Part shown: piece by piece, positions 1 through 8,805 of the stretch
How the letters are laid out: each line of letters begins with the position of its first letter
Position numbering within the stretch: position 1 is the first letter of the stretch
DNA from: Leisingera aquimarina DSM 24565
Lineage (GTDB): Bacteria; Pseudomonadota; Alphaproteobacteria; Rhodobacterales; Rhodobacteraceae
Direction: 5' to 3'
Assembly (NCBI RefSeq): GCF_000473165.1
Contig: NZ_KI421504.1
Coordinates: forward strand, 1,997,437-2,061,436
Length of the DNA: 64,000 nt
The notes under the pieces: model-generated
The model's input: the letters and a program-made list of their open reading frames with translations, nothing else
Told to the model about the DNA's origin: nothing
Database searches by the model: none
Made by a program: the position numbers and the translations under genes

Positions 1-705
1 GTGTTTCTGCACTTCGATCACCTCGGCGCCGGTTGTGCGGCGGCCCTTGGCGAACATGGTCAGCACCTGCGGGATGGCAAACAGGCCGATGAGGGCGGCG
101 ATGATGTTGATGCCGCCGCCAAGGGACGGGTGGAAGATGAAGCGCTGGGCGCCCATAATGTCGTCAAAGCCGATGGTGGCCAGCCACAGCCCGATGCAAC
201 CGGACAGCAGGCCTTTGACAACGGAAGCTGAATCGAGCGAGCCGATCACCGTCACTCCCAGAATGGCCAGCCAGAACAGATGCGAGGGGCCGAATGCAAG
301 CGCCCATTCCGCAAGCAGCGGGGTCAGGAAGATCAGCAGCAGCACACCGAAGATGCCGCCGACGGCGGAGGCCAGGAACGACAGCTGCAGCGCCTTGGCG
401 CCTTTGCCCTGTTTGGCCATCTGGTGGCCGTCGAGAGTGGTGGCGATATTGGCCGGCGCGCCGGGGATCTTCAGCAGGATCGCACTGACGGCGCCGCCTG
501 CAACTGTGGAAGTATAGGCAGCCCCCAGCAGGATCAGGCCCTGCACGGCCTCCAGGTGGAAGGTGAAGGGGATCAGCAGCGCCACTGCCATTGTGGGCGA
601 AAGCCCCGGGGTTGCGCCCAGGATAAGCCCGCCAATCGTGCCGCCCAGAAGCAGCAGGAAGGACAGCGGCGAGAAGACGTCTCCGAAGTAAAATATGAAG
701 TCCAT
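1..705 (-). CDS. Tripartite tricarboxylate transporter TctA-family permease (5' part)
   Basis: The large membrane subunit of a tripartite tricarboxylate transporter, which imports carboxylates together with a periplasmic binding protein (TctC) and a small membrane protein (TctB). Only the first 235 codons lie in the window; the gene continues past the left edge. The reverse strand reads open from an ATG at 705 (MDFIFYFGDVFSPLSF) with a GGGAGG ribosome site just upstream. The N-terminal glycine-rich segment GATPGLSPTMAVALLIPFT and the later segment AILLKIPGAPANIATTLDG are typical of TctA. It is divergent from a LacI-type regulator, which probably controls it. TctB and TctC are not visible here. 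The family call is firm; the substrate is unknown. Confidence 0.88.
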   Translation of the reverse strand, partial: MDFIFYFGDVFSPLSFLLLLGGTIGGLILGATPGLSPTMAVALLIPFTFHLEAVQGLILLGAAYTSTVAGGAVSAILLKIPGAPANIATTLDGHQMAKQGKGAKALQLSFLASAVGGIFGVLLLIFLTPLLAEWALAFGPSHLFWLAILGVTVIGSLDSASVVKGLLSGCIGLWLATIGFDDIMGAQRFIFHPSLGGGINIIAALIGLFAIPQVLTMFAKGRRTTGAEVIEVQKH

Positions 706-777
706 TCTGGGCCTCCCAACCCGGCTGATCGCGTTTTTACGTTTCTTGACAATTCAGGTTAGGCCATGAAAATAGTA

Positions 778-793
778 TTGCAAACGTTTTCAT
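778..793. promoter_or_regulatory. LacI-type operator candidate
   Basis: The 8-bp palindrome AAACGTTT at 782-789 sits in the short gap between the divergent tctA-like and lacI-like genes. A central CG in an AT-rich palindrome is usual for LacI/GalR operators. A TTGACA box lies at 746-751 on the + strand. The operator role is inferred from location and form. Confidence 0.5.
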
Positions 794-818
794 AAACTGC
801 ACTGAGGGAGGGGAAATT

Positions 819-1841
819 TTGTCTGCAAAACAAAAAGGTAACGTCGATATCGTCGCGGTGGCAAAGGCTGCAAAAGTGTCTCCCTCCACGGTGTCGCGCA
901 CCTTCAACCACCCCGATCTGGTCAGTCCGGCGACTCGCAAGAAGATCAACCGCGCAGTGCAGAAGCTTGGCTATATCCGCAACCGCGCGGCGCAGACGAT
1001 GCACGGAAAGCGTTCAGCCACTATCGGTCTGGTTGTGCCGACAATCAACCATGCGATTTTTGCCGAGGTGATCCAGGCGTTCTCGGATGCCATCGACAAG
1101 GAGGGGTTCAGCCTGCTGCTGGCCTCGCACGGGTATGATCTGGACCGGGAATACGCGATGGTGCGCAAGTTTCTGGAGCACCGGGTCGACGGGGTGGCGC
1201 TGATCGGGCTGGAGCATTCGCAGGCCACCGCCCGGCTGATCGCGCAGCAGGAAACCCCGGCGATGGCGATCTGGAACTATGCGCAGGATGCGGCATTGCC
1301 CTGCGTCGGGGCTGACAACAGGCAGGCAGGCCGGATGGCGGCGGCGCATCTGCTGGAGCTTGGGCACCGCGATATCGGCCTGATCTTCCCTGACACACAG
1401 GGCAATGACCGGGCGCGGCACCGGCTGTCGGCGGTGCTGGAAACCCTTGAAGCTGCGGGCATCACCGTGCCGCAGGACAGAAAATCCGAGGCGCCTTACA
1501 GCGTGGCGCAGGCCAAGCAGGCAGCCTTGGACCTGCTAGCGGGGCCGTCCCGTCCGACGGCGCTGTTGTGCGGCAATGACGTGATTGCCCAGGGCGCACT
1601 GTACGGGGCGCAGAAACGCGGGCTGAAGGTGCCGGAAGAGCTGTCGGTGATGGGGATCGGTGATTTCAAAGGCTCGGCTGACATTGAACCCGGCCTGTCA
1701 ACGGTCCGGATCCCGGCTGAGACCATCGGAACGCTTGCGGGCGCAGAGTTCACCCGCTTCATCACTTCGGATACGCCGGAACCTTTCAGCCTGTGCTGCG
1801 ACCTGGAGCAGATCATCCGGGGGACAACCGGGCCGGCCTGA
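819..1841 (+). CDS. LacI family transcriptional regulator
   Basis: A 340-aa DNA-binding repressor of the LacI/GalR family. Residues about 8-60 form the LacI helix-turn-helix and hinge (VDIVAVAKAAKVSPSTVSRT, then a KLGY motif), followed by a periplasmic-binding-protein-like sensor domain beginning IGLVVPTINHAIFAEV. The start is TTG, preceded by the strong purine run GAGGGAGGGG at 805-813. It is divergent from the TctA permease gene and shares its intergenic palindrome, so it most likely regulates that transporter in response to the imported carboxylate or a metabolite. The effector cannot be read from the sequence. Confidence 0.9.
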   Translation: MSAKQKGNVDIVAVAKAAKVSPSTVSRTFNHPDLVSPATRKKINRAVQKLGYIRNRAAQTMHGKRSATIGLVVPTINHAIFAEVIQAFSDAIDKEGFSLLLASHGYDLDREYAMVRKFLEHRVDGVALIGLEHSQATARLIAQQETPAMAIWNYAQDAALPCVGADNRQAGRMAAAHLLELGHRDIGLIFPDTQGNDRARHRLSAVLETLEAAGITVPQDRKSEAPYSVAQAKQAALDLLAGPSRPTALLCGNDVIAQGALYGAQKRGLKVPEELSVMGIGDFKGSADIEPGLSTVRIPAETIGTLAGAEFTRFITSDTPEPFSLCCDLEQIIRGTTGPA

Positions 1842-1851
1842 GCAGCACCGT

Positions 1852-2739
1852 TCAGCCGGGCAGGCCGCTGGACAGGTCGCAGGACCGGATGAAGGCGCAG
1901 CATTCCTCGGACAGCGCCGCAAAACGCGAGCGGTCGCGCTGGTACAGATAGACCTCGCGCCTGTCCGGCAGATCAGCAATCGGGCGGAAGGCCGTGGTTT
2001 CTGGCATGAACCGGGCCACTGTCTGCGGCAGCACCGTGACCCATTTGCCGGTGCGCACCATGGTGATCAGCGAATGGGTGTTGTGAATTGTCACATCTGC
2101 GCCGCTGCTGGCCGCTACAAAGCGTTCATTGCGGATCAGATCGCACAGGGCATTGCGGACAAATCCCGCGCCGGTGACATCCGCAATGGAGGGCGGGGCG
2201 TCCTGCTGAAACAGCGGATGCCCTGCGGAGCAGACCAGACCGAAGCGGTCCTCGAACAGAGGCACCGCCGTGACCCCGTTCAGCGGGTGGTAACCGGAGG
2301 CGATGCCGATATCCGCCTTGCCCTCGGCCAGCGCATCCAGCACCTGCTGGGTGTCGGTATCCCGCAGCTCAACCTTGAGGCCGGGGTAGCGGGCGGTCAT
2401 ATGCTCCAGCACCGGCGGGAACACCAGCGCCGCAACTGAGGGAACCGAGACGATGCGGATCAGCCCGTGAATGGCCTCTGCCGCCATCTCGATGCTTTGC
2501 ACGGTGTGATCAAACTGGCGCACCTGTTTCTGGGCCAGTTCAAAAACCTGCTCTCCCAGTGGCGACAGCTGGTTCTTGCGTTCGCCTTCGAACAGCTTTT
2601 TGCCCAGATGGTCTTCCATCTGCTTGAGGGTCATTGAGATGGCCGACTGGGTCCGGCCCAGCCGGTTGGCCGCCTCTGACAGGTTTCCGGTCTGCGCCAC
2701 GGTGCAAAAGGCGCGCAGCATTTCGATTTTAAGCGCCAT
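1852..2739 (-). CDS. LysR family transcriptional regulator
   Basis: A 295-aa LysR regulator. The winged HTH lies at residues about 5-62 (MLRAFCTVAQTGNLSEAANR, then QSAISMTLKQME), followed by a LysR substrate-binding domain. The open frame extends much further upstream on this strand, but that part is antisense to the aldehyde dehydrogenase gene. The ATG at 2739 is chosen because the HTH begins there in family register. It is divergent from the aldehyde dehydrogenase, with 105 bases between the chosen starts, so it probably controls that gene and possibly the BCCT operon behind it. The inducer is unknown. Confidence 0.88.
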   Translation of the reverse strand: MALKIEMLRAFCTVAQTGNLSEAANRLGRTQSAISMTLKQMEDHLGKKLFEGERKNQLSPLGEQVFELAQKQVRQFDHTVQSIEMAAEAIHGLIRIVSVPSVAALVFPPVLEHMTARYPGLKVELRDTDTQQVLDALAEGKADIGIASGYHPLNGVTAVPLFEDRFGLVCSAGHPLFQQDAPPSIADVTGAGFVRNALCDLIRNERFVAASSGADVTIHNTHSLITMVRTGKWVTVLPQTVARFMPETTAFRPIADLPDRREVYLYQRDRSRFAALSEECCAFIRSCDLSSGLPG

Positions 2740-2764
2740 GACTTCAGAATTTCTGTAGTTACGT

Positions 2765-2786
2765 TCAGTTAATTGAGTTTGACTGA
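2765..2786. promoter_or_regulatory. Possible LysR binding site
   Basis: TCAGT at 2765-2769 and ACTGA at 2782-2786 form an interrupted dyad between the divergent LysR and aldehyde dehydrogenase starts. LysR sites are often short interrupted dyads of this kind. This is one match by eye and could be chance. Confidence 0.3.
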
Positions 2787-2844
2787 TGCGGGTGCCGAAG
2801 TCCATCCTGCTGTAAACCTGAAATTCAGCATCTGGGGCTTCACC

Positions 2845-4290
2845 GTGACCAAACTGAACCTGATTGCCGGCGAATGGCTGGCTGGCGAAAGCGAAATCGA
2901 AAACCGCAACCCTTCGGATCTGAGCGATCTGGTCGGCATGTTTGCCCAGGCCAGCGCCGACCAGCTGGAGGCGACGCTGGACCAGGCGCAAGTTGCGCAG
3001 CGTGAGTGGGAAGCCTATGGCATGGAGCGCAAACAGGCCGTGCTGATGAACATCGGCAACGAGCTGATGAGCCGCGCCGAAGAGCTGGGCACCCTGCTGG
3101 CCCGAGAAGAAGGTAAACCGTTTGCTGAAGGCAAGGGCGAAGTCTTCCGCGCCGGTCAGTTCTTCACCTATTACGCCGCCGAATGCCTGCGTCAGCTGGG
3201 CGAAAACGCCGATTCTGTACGCCCCGGCGTTGAAATCGACGTGCGTCGCGAGGCGGTTGGCACCGTTGCCATCATCAGCCCCTGGAACTTCCCGACCGCA
3301 ACCGCGTCGTGGAAGATTGCGCCGGCGCTGTGCTATGGCAACGCCGTGGTTTGGAAACCTGCCAACGTCACCCCGGCATCGGCTGTTGCACTGACTGAAA
3401 TCATCGAGCGTCAGGATATCCCTAAGGGCCTGTTCTCGCTGGTCATGGGCTCGGGCCGCTCGATCGGTCAGCGCCTGGTGGAAAGCCCCAAGGTCAACGC
3501 CATTTCCTTCACCGGTTCGGTTCCCGTTGGTAAAGGCATCGCCTCGGCCGCGATCCAGAATCTGACCAAGGTGCAGATGGAAATGGGGTCCAAAAACGCG
3601 CTGGCGGTTATGGACGATGCAGATATTGATCTGGCTGTGACCCTCGCGCTTGGCGGTGCCTTTGGCAGCACCGGTCAGAAGTGCACGGCGTCGTCGCGTC
3701 TGGTTGTGCATGCTTCGGTTCACGATGAATTTGTCGAAAAACTGGTCGCGGGCGCCAGCGCCTACAAAGTTGGCCACGCCCTGGAAGAGGGTACGCAAAT
3801 CGGCCCTGTTGTCAGCCAGCAGCAGCTGAACGAGAACCTGGCCTATGTCGATCTGGGCAAATCCGAAGGCGCCGAACTGGCCTGCGGCGGCCAGCGTCTG
3901 GAGATGCCGCACGAGGGTTACTACATGTCCCCCGGCGTTTTCCTGAGCACCAACAACCAGATGCGCATCAACCGCGAAGAAATGTTCGCGCCGCTGACCA
4001 GCGTGATCAAGGTCGGCAGCTACGACGAGGCGCTGAGCGTGGTGAACGACACGAACTTCGGCCTGACCTCGGGCATCGTGACCCAGTCGCTGGCCCGCGC
4101 CACCCATTTCCGCCGCAACGCGCGCACCGGTGTTGTCACCGTAAACCTGCCGACCGCAGGCACCGATTACCACGTGCCGTTCGGCGGCCGCGGCGACAGC
4201 TCCTATGGCCCGCGCGAGCAGGGCAAGGCGGCGGCGGAGTTCTATACCACCGTCAAGACTGCCTACATCAGCGCCGGCAAGCCGGCCTGA
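2845..4290 (+). CDS. NAD(P)-dependent aldehyde dehydrogenase, 2-oxoglutarate semialdehyde dehydrogenase type
   Basis: A 481-aa aldehyde dehydrogenase that oxidises an aldehyde to the acid with NAD(P)+. The catalytic cysteine is C280 in GQKCTASSR and the general-base glutamate is E246 in QMEMGSKNA; PWNFP lies near residue 150. The C-terminus (FGGRGDSSYGPREQGKAAAE) is typical of alpha-ketoglutarate semialdehyde dehydrogenases, which end several sugar-acid and hydroxyproline pathways. The GTG at 2845 is preferred over a TTG at 2773 because MTKLNLIAGEWL fits the family N-terminus and GGGG lies upstream. It precedes the M19/Ldh/BCCT operon by 137 bases. The exact aldehyde is inferred. Confidence 0.85.
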   Translation: MTKLNLIAGEWLAGESEIENRNPSDLSDLVGMFAQASADQLEATLDQAQVAQREWEAYGMERKQAVLMNIGNELMSRAEELGTLLAREEGKPFAEGKGEVFRAGQFFTYYAAECLRQLGENADSVRPGVEIDVRREAVGTVAIISPWNFPTATASWKIAPALCYGNAVVWKPANVTPASAVALTEIIERQDIPKGLFSLVMGSGRSIGQRLVESPKVNAISFTGSVPVGKGIASAAIQNLTKVQMEMGSKNALAVMDDADIDLAVTLALGGAFGSTGQKCTASSRLVVHASVHDEFVEKLVAGASAYKVGHALEEGTQIGPVVSQQQLNENLAYVDLGKSEGAELACGGQRLEMPHEGYYMSPGVFLSTNNQMRINREEMFAPLTSVIKVGSYDEALSVVNDTNFGLTSGIVTQSLARATHFRRNARTGVVTVNLPTAGTDYHVPFGGRGDSSYGPREQGKAAAEFYTTVKTAYISAGKPA

Positions 4291-4427
4291 GATTGAAACC
4301 TTGGCAGCGCCGGATACCGGCCTGCCAGTTTGCGGAAGTGCCCGTCCTCCTTGTTTCCCCTGTGGCGGGCGCTTCCTGCCCGCCGACAGAAGGCCGGGTG
4401 CTGGACTTTGAAAATCGAGGTGCTTGA

Positions 4428-5411
4428 ATGACCGGATACCGTATCGACTGCCTGCAATATGCCAACTGGTCGGAAAAGATCTTCCGGCAGCTGCGGACAG
4501 GCAATGTGGACGCGATCCAAGTCACCATTGCCTATCACGAGAACTTCCGCGAGACGGTTCTGAACTTCGAGCAGTGGAACCGCTGGTTCGAACAGTATCC
4601 GGACCTGATCATGAAGGGGCAGTGGGCCTCCGACATCGACAAGGCCCGCGAGACCGGCCGCACTGCGGTGTTCTTCGGCTTCCAGAATCCGTCGCCGATC
4701 GAAGATGATATCGGGCTGGTCGAGATCCTGCACACCCTGGGCGCACGTTTCATGCAGCTCACCTATAACAACCAGTCGCTGCTGGCGACCGGCTGTTACG
4801 AGGCCGAGGACCCCGGCATCACCCGCATGGGCAAGCAGGTCATCAAGGAGATGAACCGCGTCGGACTGGTTGTGGACATGAGCCATTCCGCCGACCGCTC
4901 CACCATCGAAGCGGCTGAGCTGTCGACCCGTCCCATCGCCATCACCCACGCTAACCCGTTTGAATGGTCACCAGCGCTGCGCAACAAGAAGGATGATGTG
5001 ATCCGGGCTGTTACCGGCCACGGCGGGATGCTGGGCTTTTCGGTCTATCCGCATCACCTGAAGGACAAGGGCGCCTGCACCCTGCAAAGCTTCTGCGAGA
5101 TGATTGCACGCACCGCAGAGACATACGGGGTGGAGCACCTCGGCATCGGCACCGACCTGTGCCAGGACCAGCCCGACAGCGTCGTCGAATGGATGCGGGT
5201 CGGCCGCTGGAGCAAGGAAATCGATTACGGCGAAGGATCAGCCGCTGCCCCGGGCTTCCCGGAAATGCCAAGCTGGTTCAAGGACAACCGCGACTTTGGA
5301 AACATCGAAGACGGCCTTCGCGCGACGGGCATGAACGATGACGAGGTCAGCGGCATCATGGGCGGGAACTGGCACCGGTTCTTTGCCGAAAACTTTGGCC
5401 CCAAAGGATAA
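4428..5411 (+). CDS. Peptidase M19 (membrane dipeptidase)-like protein lacking usual metal ligands
   Basis: A 327-aa protein of the amidohydrolase-like M19 family. Family features kept are VVDMSHSADRS (H153), ITHAN (H174) and GIGTDLCQ. In true renal-type dipeptidases the N-terminus carries a metal-binding His-x-Asp after Ile-Asp and a bridging Glu in a Gly-rich strand. Here the matching places read IDCLQYANW (residues 6-14) and FFGFQNPSP (82-90), so the His, Asp and Glu all appear replaced. It has no signal peptide or lipid anchor. It begins the operon with the 570-aa protein (5-base gap), DUF3726, Ldh and BCCT genes, so it may act on a betaine-related compound. Dipeptidase activity should not be assumed. 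Confidence 0.8.
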   Translation: MTGYRIDCLQYANWSEKIFRQLRTGNVDAIQVTIAYHENFRETVLNFEQWNRWFEQYPDLIMKGQWASDIDKARETGRTAVFFGFQNPSPIEDDIGLVEILHTLGARFMQLTYNNQSLLATGCYEAEDPGITRMGKQVIKEMNRVGLVVDMSHSADRSTIEAAELSTRPIAITHANPFEWSPALRNKKDDVIRAVTGHGGMLGFSVYPHHLKDKGACTLQSFCEMIARTAETYGVEHLGIGTDLCQDQPDSVVEWMRVGRWSKEIDYGEGSAAAPGFPEMPSWFKDNRDFGNIEDGLRATGMNDDEVSGIMGGNWHRFFAENFGPKG

Positions 5412-5416
5412 CCTAA

Positions 5417-7129
5417 ATGGAAACAACCGCGCAGACATCAATATCACTACGGGACCCGGCGCAGGTCATGCGCCTTAGCCGCCTTGGCTCATTGCACCAA
5501 TGCCGCCTCAGCTTCATGCGGATTCTGACGCGGCGCATGGCCCGCGAAAACTGGAGTTTTTCGCGCCCGAAGTTTGATATTGATGAAAACGGGGTCGGTG
5601 TTGCAGTCTTTTCCGCAACCGGCCCTGCGCGGACCTATTCTCTGATCGCCTTTGCTCACGATCTGCCGCCTGAAATGCGGTCGGATCGTGTGATTGCAAC
5701 TGCGTGGGACGCCACCTTTGCCTTGTTTGATGGTGTCCCGACGGACGAGGACATCGAACGCCTGTCGAAAAATGTCCCCTATCAGGAAGCCGGCCGGGTC
5801 AGCGAACGCGAGATTTCGGTATCGCGTGCGAACCGCTCTGTGCGCCTGTGGGAACATGTGGTTTCCGCTTTGTCCGAAGGCCGCCAGCCGGATGCCACCC
5901 AGCTTGATGCCGTCGGCTATCTGATGCGGACCACGGCCGTTTACGGATCGGGCAAATTGGGCGCCGCGGATCGCGAAATGATCGCAGAGCGCCCGGAATT
6001 CCAGGTTCCGTTCCAGGCCGAGATGCTGTCGGTTTTCCTGACCCGCTGGTTCGTGCGCGATCTGGTGCAGCATATGGCAGATCTGCGCGCCAAGGCGGCA
6101 GGCCGCGCCGCAGCGCAGCTGGACCCGGAACTGGCCCGTTCGCTGGGGATCGGCAATTCAACCGGACTGGGCATGGCTCCGTTTCTGCTGAACCATCCGG
6201 TTCTGTTCAACAACTGGATCTCAGCCCGCGAGGATGCGATCCGTATTGTCCGCAGCCTGGACAGCGCTTCGGAGGACGAAATCGCTCTGTTCCTGCGGCT
6301 TTTGCAGCGCAGCAAGAGAAATGTTGCATTGTGGCAATCCGAGCATGAGATTCAGGTGCGCAAACTGGCCGGGCTGCGGAACGATCTGGAACAGATCGAT
6401 GCCTATTTGAGCACTCCGCAGGTGCTGGCCGGTCCTCAGCCATGGGATCAGATGCACCGCTGGGCAGAAGAAGCCTTGTCTCTGGAAGGCCAGGAATGGC
6501 TTGCCTCAATGATGCTGGAACCCTACGGCAGCCTGATTGACGACTTGAGCGACGGTATGGCGGCAGACAACACGCCGACGTTCCGGATCGCCGGAGCGAT
6601 GACCATTGAAGAACTGCGCGGGCTTCTGACGCGGATTTATGAATGGGCGATCGGTACAGACTGGCAGAAACGGGAAAACCGCGCCCGCGCCTGGTATGTT
6701 TCGGAGGAAAAGCTGGAACCGCGTCTGGGCGAACGGTTCGAGGAGCCGGTGGAAGAATACGAGCAGCCGCTGGCGCCTGGCCGGGATGCTGCGGCGCTGT
6801 TCAATGCGCTGGCGCATTGGCAGGGGGAGATCCGCGTTGCCGAGTTCCTTCTGCGCCATCCGGAGTACCGCCATACGGTGCGCCGCGCGCAGATCGCAGG
6901 CCGCGCACCTTATGCAGAGATCCGTGACAATACGATTTCGCACGACGTTCTGCCGATTGACATGCTGCGTTGCAAACTCGCTTTCTTCGGCGCCACGCAG
7001 TTTGATCCCCGCTCTGACCGCTGGGTGCGGATCTGCATGTACGGCAATGCACCCTATCCGCAGGAGCTTTCGCAGGAGAACGCCGAATTCTGGGTCTATC
7101 CCAGGCTGGAAGAGGGGGCATTGGCATGA
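5417..7129 (+). CDS. Conserved hypothetical protein, 570 aa, in the BCCT operon
   Basis: I do not recognise a characterised family. The 570-aa product is soluble-looking, with no signal peptide or clear membrane segment, and is rich in Arg, Glu and Ala with long helical stretches. A conserved-looking glycine motif, GIGNSTGLGMAPFLLNHP, lies near residues 235-255. Near residue 530 is another distinct stretch, RWVRICMYGNAPYP. It starts 5 bases after the M19-like gene, and its stop overlaps the next start (ATGA at 7126-7129), which implies translational coupling to the DUF3726-like protein. The setting suggests an enzyme or a complex subunit in the same catabolic route. The function is unknown. 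Confidence 0.8.
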   Translation: METTAQTSISLRDPAQVMRLSRLGSLHQCRLSFMRILTRRMARENWSFSRPKFDIDENGVGVAVFSATGPARTYSLIAFAHDLPPEMRSDRVIATAWDATFALFDGVPTDEDIERLSKNVPYQEAGRVSEREISVSRANRSVRLWEHVVSALSEGRQPDATQLDAVGYLMRTTAVYGSGKLGAADREMIAERPEFQVPFQAEMLSVFLTRWFVRDLVQHMADLRAKAAGRAAAQLDPELARSLGIGNSTGLGMAPFLLNHPVLFNNWISAREDAIRIVRSLDSASEDEIALFLRLLQRSKRNVALWQSEHEIQVRKLAGLRNDLEQIDAYLSTPQVLAGPQPWDQMHRWAEEALSLEGQEWLASMMLEPYGSLIDDLSDGMAADNTPTFRIAGAMTIEELRGLLTRIYEWAIGTDWQKRENRARAWYVSEEKLEPRLGERFEEPVEEYEQPLAPGRDAAALFNALAHWQGEIRVAEFLLRHPEYRHTVRRAQIAGRAPYAEIRDNTISHDVLPIDMLRCKLAFFGATQFDPRSDRWVRICMYGNAPYPQELSQENAEFWVYPRLEEGALA

Positions 7130-7773
7130 ACCATTCCCTGAATGAGATCGAAGCAATGTGCAAACGCGCTGCCCGTGGCGCCGGCCTTTCCTGGGGCCTG
7201 GCGGAGGAAGCCGCAAAGGGCACGCGCTGGCTCTCTTCGTTTGGCTTTCCGGGGGCGGAACTGCTGGCTGCGCTTCTGGAGCTGAACGACCGTCTGCCGC
7301 CTGCCGATTTCGCGCCGTCGGCGCTGACCGGCGTGTGGAGCGCGCCCTCGGGCCGGATGAGCCCGCTGATCGCCGGCGCCGCCTTGAGCGACTGCGCGGT
7401 GCAGCTGATGGATGCGGGCCGGATCGAAATGGAGCGTGTTTGCGTGCCGCTGCTGCTGGTTCCTTTCGCTGCAGGGGCCGCGTTGCGGCTGGAGACCCCG
7501 GTCGCTGTTGAATGGGCAGGTGTCTACCTTGCAACAGATGGCCGCCAGCTGTGCGCGCGGGGCGCTCCCGATGCCTACACAGCGATGCTTGCTGACAAGG
7601 TCGCTTTCAGCACTCCGGCTGAAATGACCGACCGCCGGGAGCCGGTTTTGCGCGGCAGCGCTCCGGCCGAGGCCTGGGACCGCCTTGGCGTCCTTGCCCA
7701 CCGCACATATGCGCCCGCCACCGAAGCTTCGCGATTGCGCGGCGCAGGTGCCGGGCTGTCCGACAACGACTGA
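7126..7773 (+). CDS. DUF3726-like protein
   Basis: A 215-aa protein. The N-terminus (MNHSLNEIEAMCKRAARGAG followed by WGLAEEAAKGTRWL) resembles DUF3726 proteins as I remember them; that family has no known function. No signal peptide or membrane helix is evident. It overlaps the 570-aa gene by 4 bases and lies 12 bases before the Ldh gene, so the three are almost certainly co-translated. The pair (570-aa protein plus this one) may form a two-subunit enzyme, but this is only inferred from coupling. The family assignment is moderate and the coding call is strong. Confidence 0.72.
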   Translation: MNHSLNEIEAMCKRAARGAGLSWGLAEEAAKGTRWLSSFGFPGAELLAALLELNDRLPPADFAPSALTGVWSAPSGRMSPLIAGAALSDCAVQLMDAGRIEMERVCVPLLLVPFAAGAALRLETPVAVEWAGVYLATDGRQLCARGAPDAYTAMLADKVAFSTPAEMTDRREPVLRGSAPAEAWDRLGVLAHRTYAPATEASRLRGAGAGLSDND

Positions 7774-7785
7774 AGAGGCGTCGCT

Positions 7786-8796
7786 ATGACCGAAACCAAA
7801 ATCCTGACCCTTGCCGAGATCGAGGATCTGTCCTTCCGTGCCCTGGTGGCGGCGGGCACATCCGAGGCCAACGCCCGCCCGCTGGCTGTTGCCACCGCAG
7901 CAACCGAAGCGGATGGCGTCGCCAGCCACGGCTTGGCCTATATCCCGATCTATGCCGAGCATGTGCAATGCGGCAAGGTGGACGGGCAGGCGGTTCCAGC
8001 TCTGGCGCGTCCGCGTCCCGGCGTGGTGGCGGTGGATGCCGCCACCGGCTTTGCCCATTCGGCGATCGACATGGGGTTCGAGGCGCTGATCCCGGCAGCC
8101 CGCGAGCAGGGTGTCGCGGTTCTGGCGATCCGCAACAGCTATAACTGCGGCGTGCTGGGCTATCACACCGCCCGTCTGGCCCGCGCAGGCCTGGTGGGTC
8201 TGGGCTTTACCAACGCACCGGCCTCGATTGCGCCGTCTGGCGGCGCCAAGCCGGTTGTCGGCACCAACCCGTTTTCGGTGGCGGTGCCGGGCGAAGACGG
8301 CGAGCCGGAGCTGCTCATCGATCAAAGCGCCAGCACCATCGCCAAAAGCGAAGTGATGAAACACGCCCGCGAGGGCAAGGAGATCCCGCTGGGCTGGGCG
8401 CTGGACGCCGACGGTAATCCGACCACCGACCCGGACGCCGGCCTTAAGGGGTCAATGGCGCCGTCGGGCGGTTACAAAGGCGTCGGTGTTGCGCTGCTGA
8501 CCGAGATCATGGCCGCAGCTCTGACCGGTGCAACCCTTGGCATCAACGCCTCGCCGTTTTCCGGTACTGCAGGCGGGCCGCCGAAAACCGGCCAAATGTT
8601 CATCGCAATCGACCCGGTTGCCACCTCAAATGACGCTTTTGGTGCTGGAATGGCCGGGATCGTAGAAGCGGTGCGCGGGCAAGCCGGCGCACATCTGCCG
8701 GGCGACGGGCGCCGCACCAAGCGGATCAAAGCCCGGACAGATGGCGTCGCGGTCAGCGTGGCAACGCTGAACAGGATCAAAGCCCTGATGGGCTGA
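7786..8796 (+). CDS. Ldh family oxidoreductase (malate/L-lactate dehydrogenase type 2)
   Basis: A 336-aa NAD(P)H-dependent oxidoreductase of the malate/lactate dehydrogenase type-2 fold. The family includes delta1-piperideine-2-carboxylate/delta1-pyrroline-2-carboxylate reductases and ureidoglycolate dehydrogenase. Family marks are TEADGVASHGLAYIP near residues 42-56, the NSYNCGVLGYH stretch (equivalent to the usual NSxHxGxxxxY), GGAKPVVGTNPFSVAVP and SGGYKGVGVALLTEI. It sits between the DUF3726-like gene and the BCCT transporter. With the semialdehyde dehydrogenase upstream, a cyclic imino acid or 2-oxo acid step is a reasonable guess. The substrate is not determined. Confidence 0.85.
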   Translation: MTETKILTLAEIEDLSFRALVAAGTSEANARPLAVATAATEADGVASHGLAYIPIYAEHVQCGKVDGQAVPALARPRPGVVAVDAATGFAHSAIDMGFEALIPAAREQGVAVLAIRNSYNCGVLGYHTARLARAGLVGLGFTNAPASIAPSGGAKPVVGTNPFSVAVPGEDGEPELLIDQSASTIAKSEVMKHAREGKEIPLGWALDADGNPTTDPDAGLKGSMAPSGGYKGVGVALLTEIMAAALTGATLGINASPFSGTAGGPPKTGQMFIAIDPVATSNDAFGAGMAGIVEAVRGQAGAHLPGDGRRTKRIKARTDGVAVSVATLNRIKALMG

Positions 8797-8805
8797 CGCC
8801 TGATC

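Noticed and set aside
2740-4173. Long open frame on the reverse strand, extending the LysR gene upstream
   Set aside because: It is antisense to the well-supported aldehyde dehydrogenase gene and resembles no protein; the LysR HTH starts at 2739.
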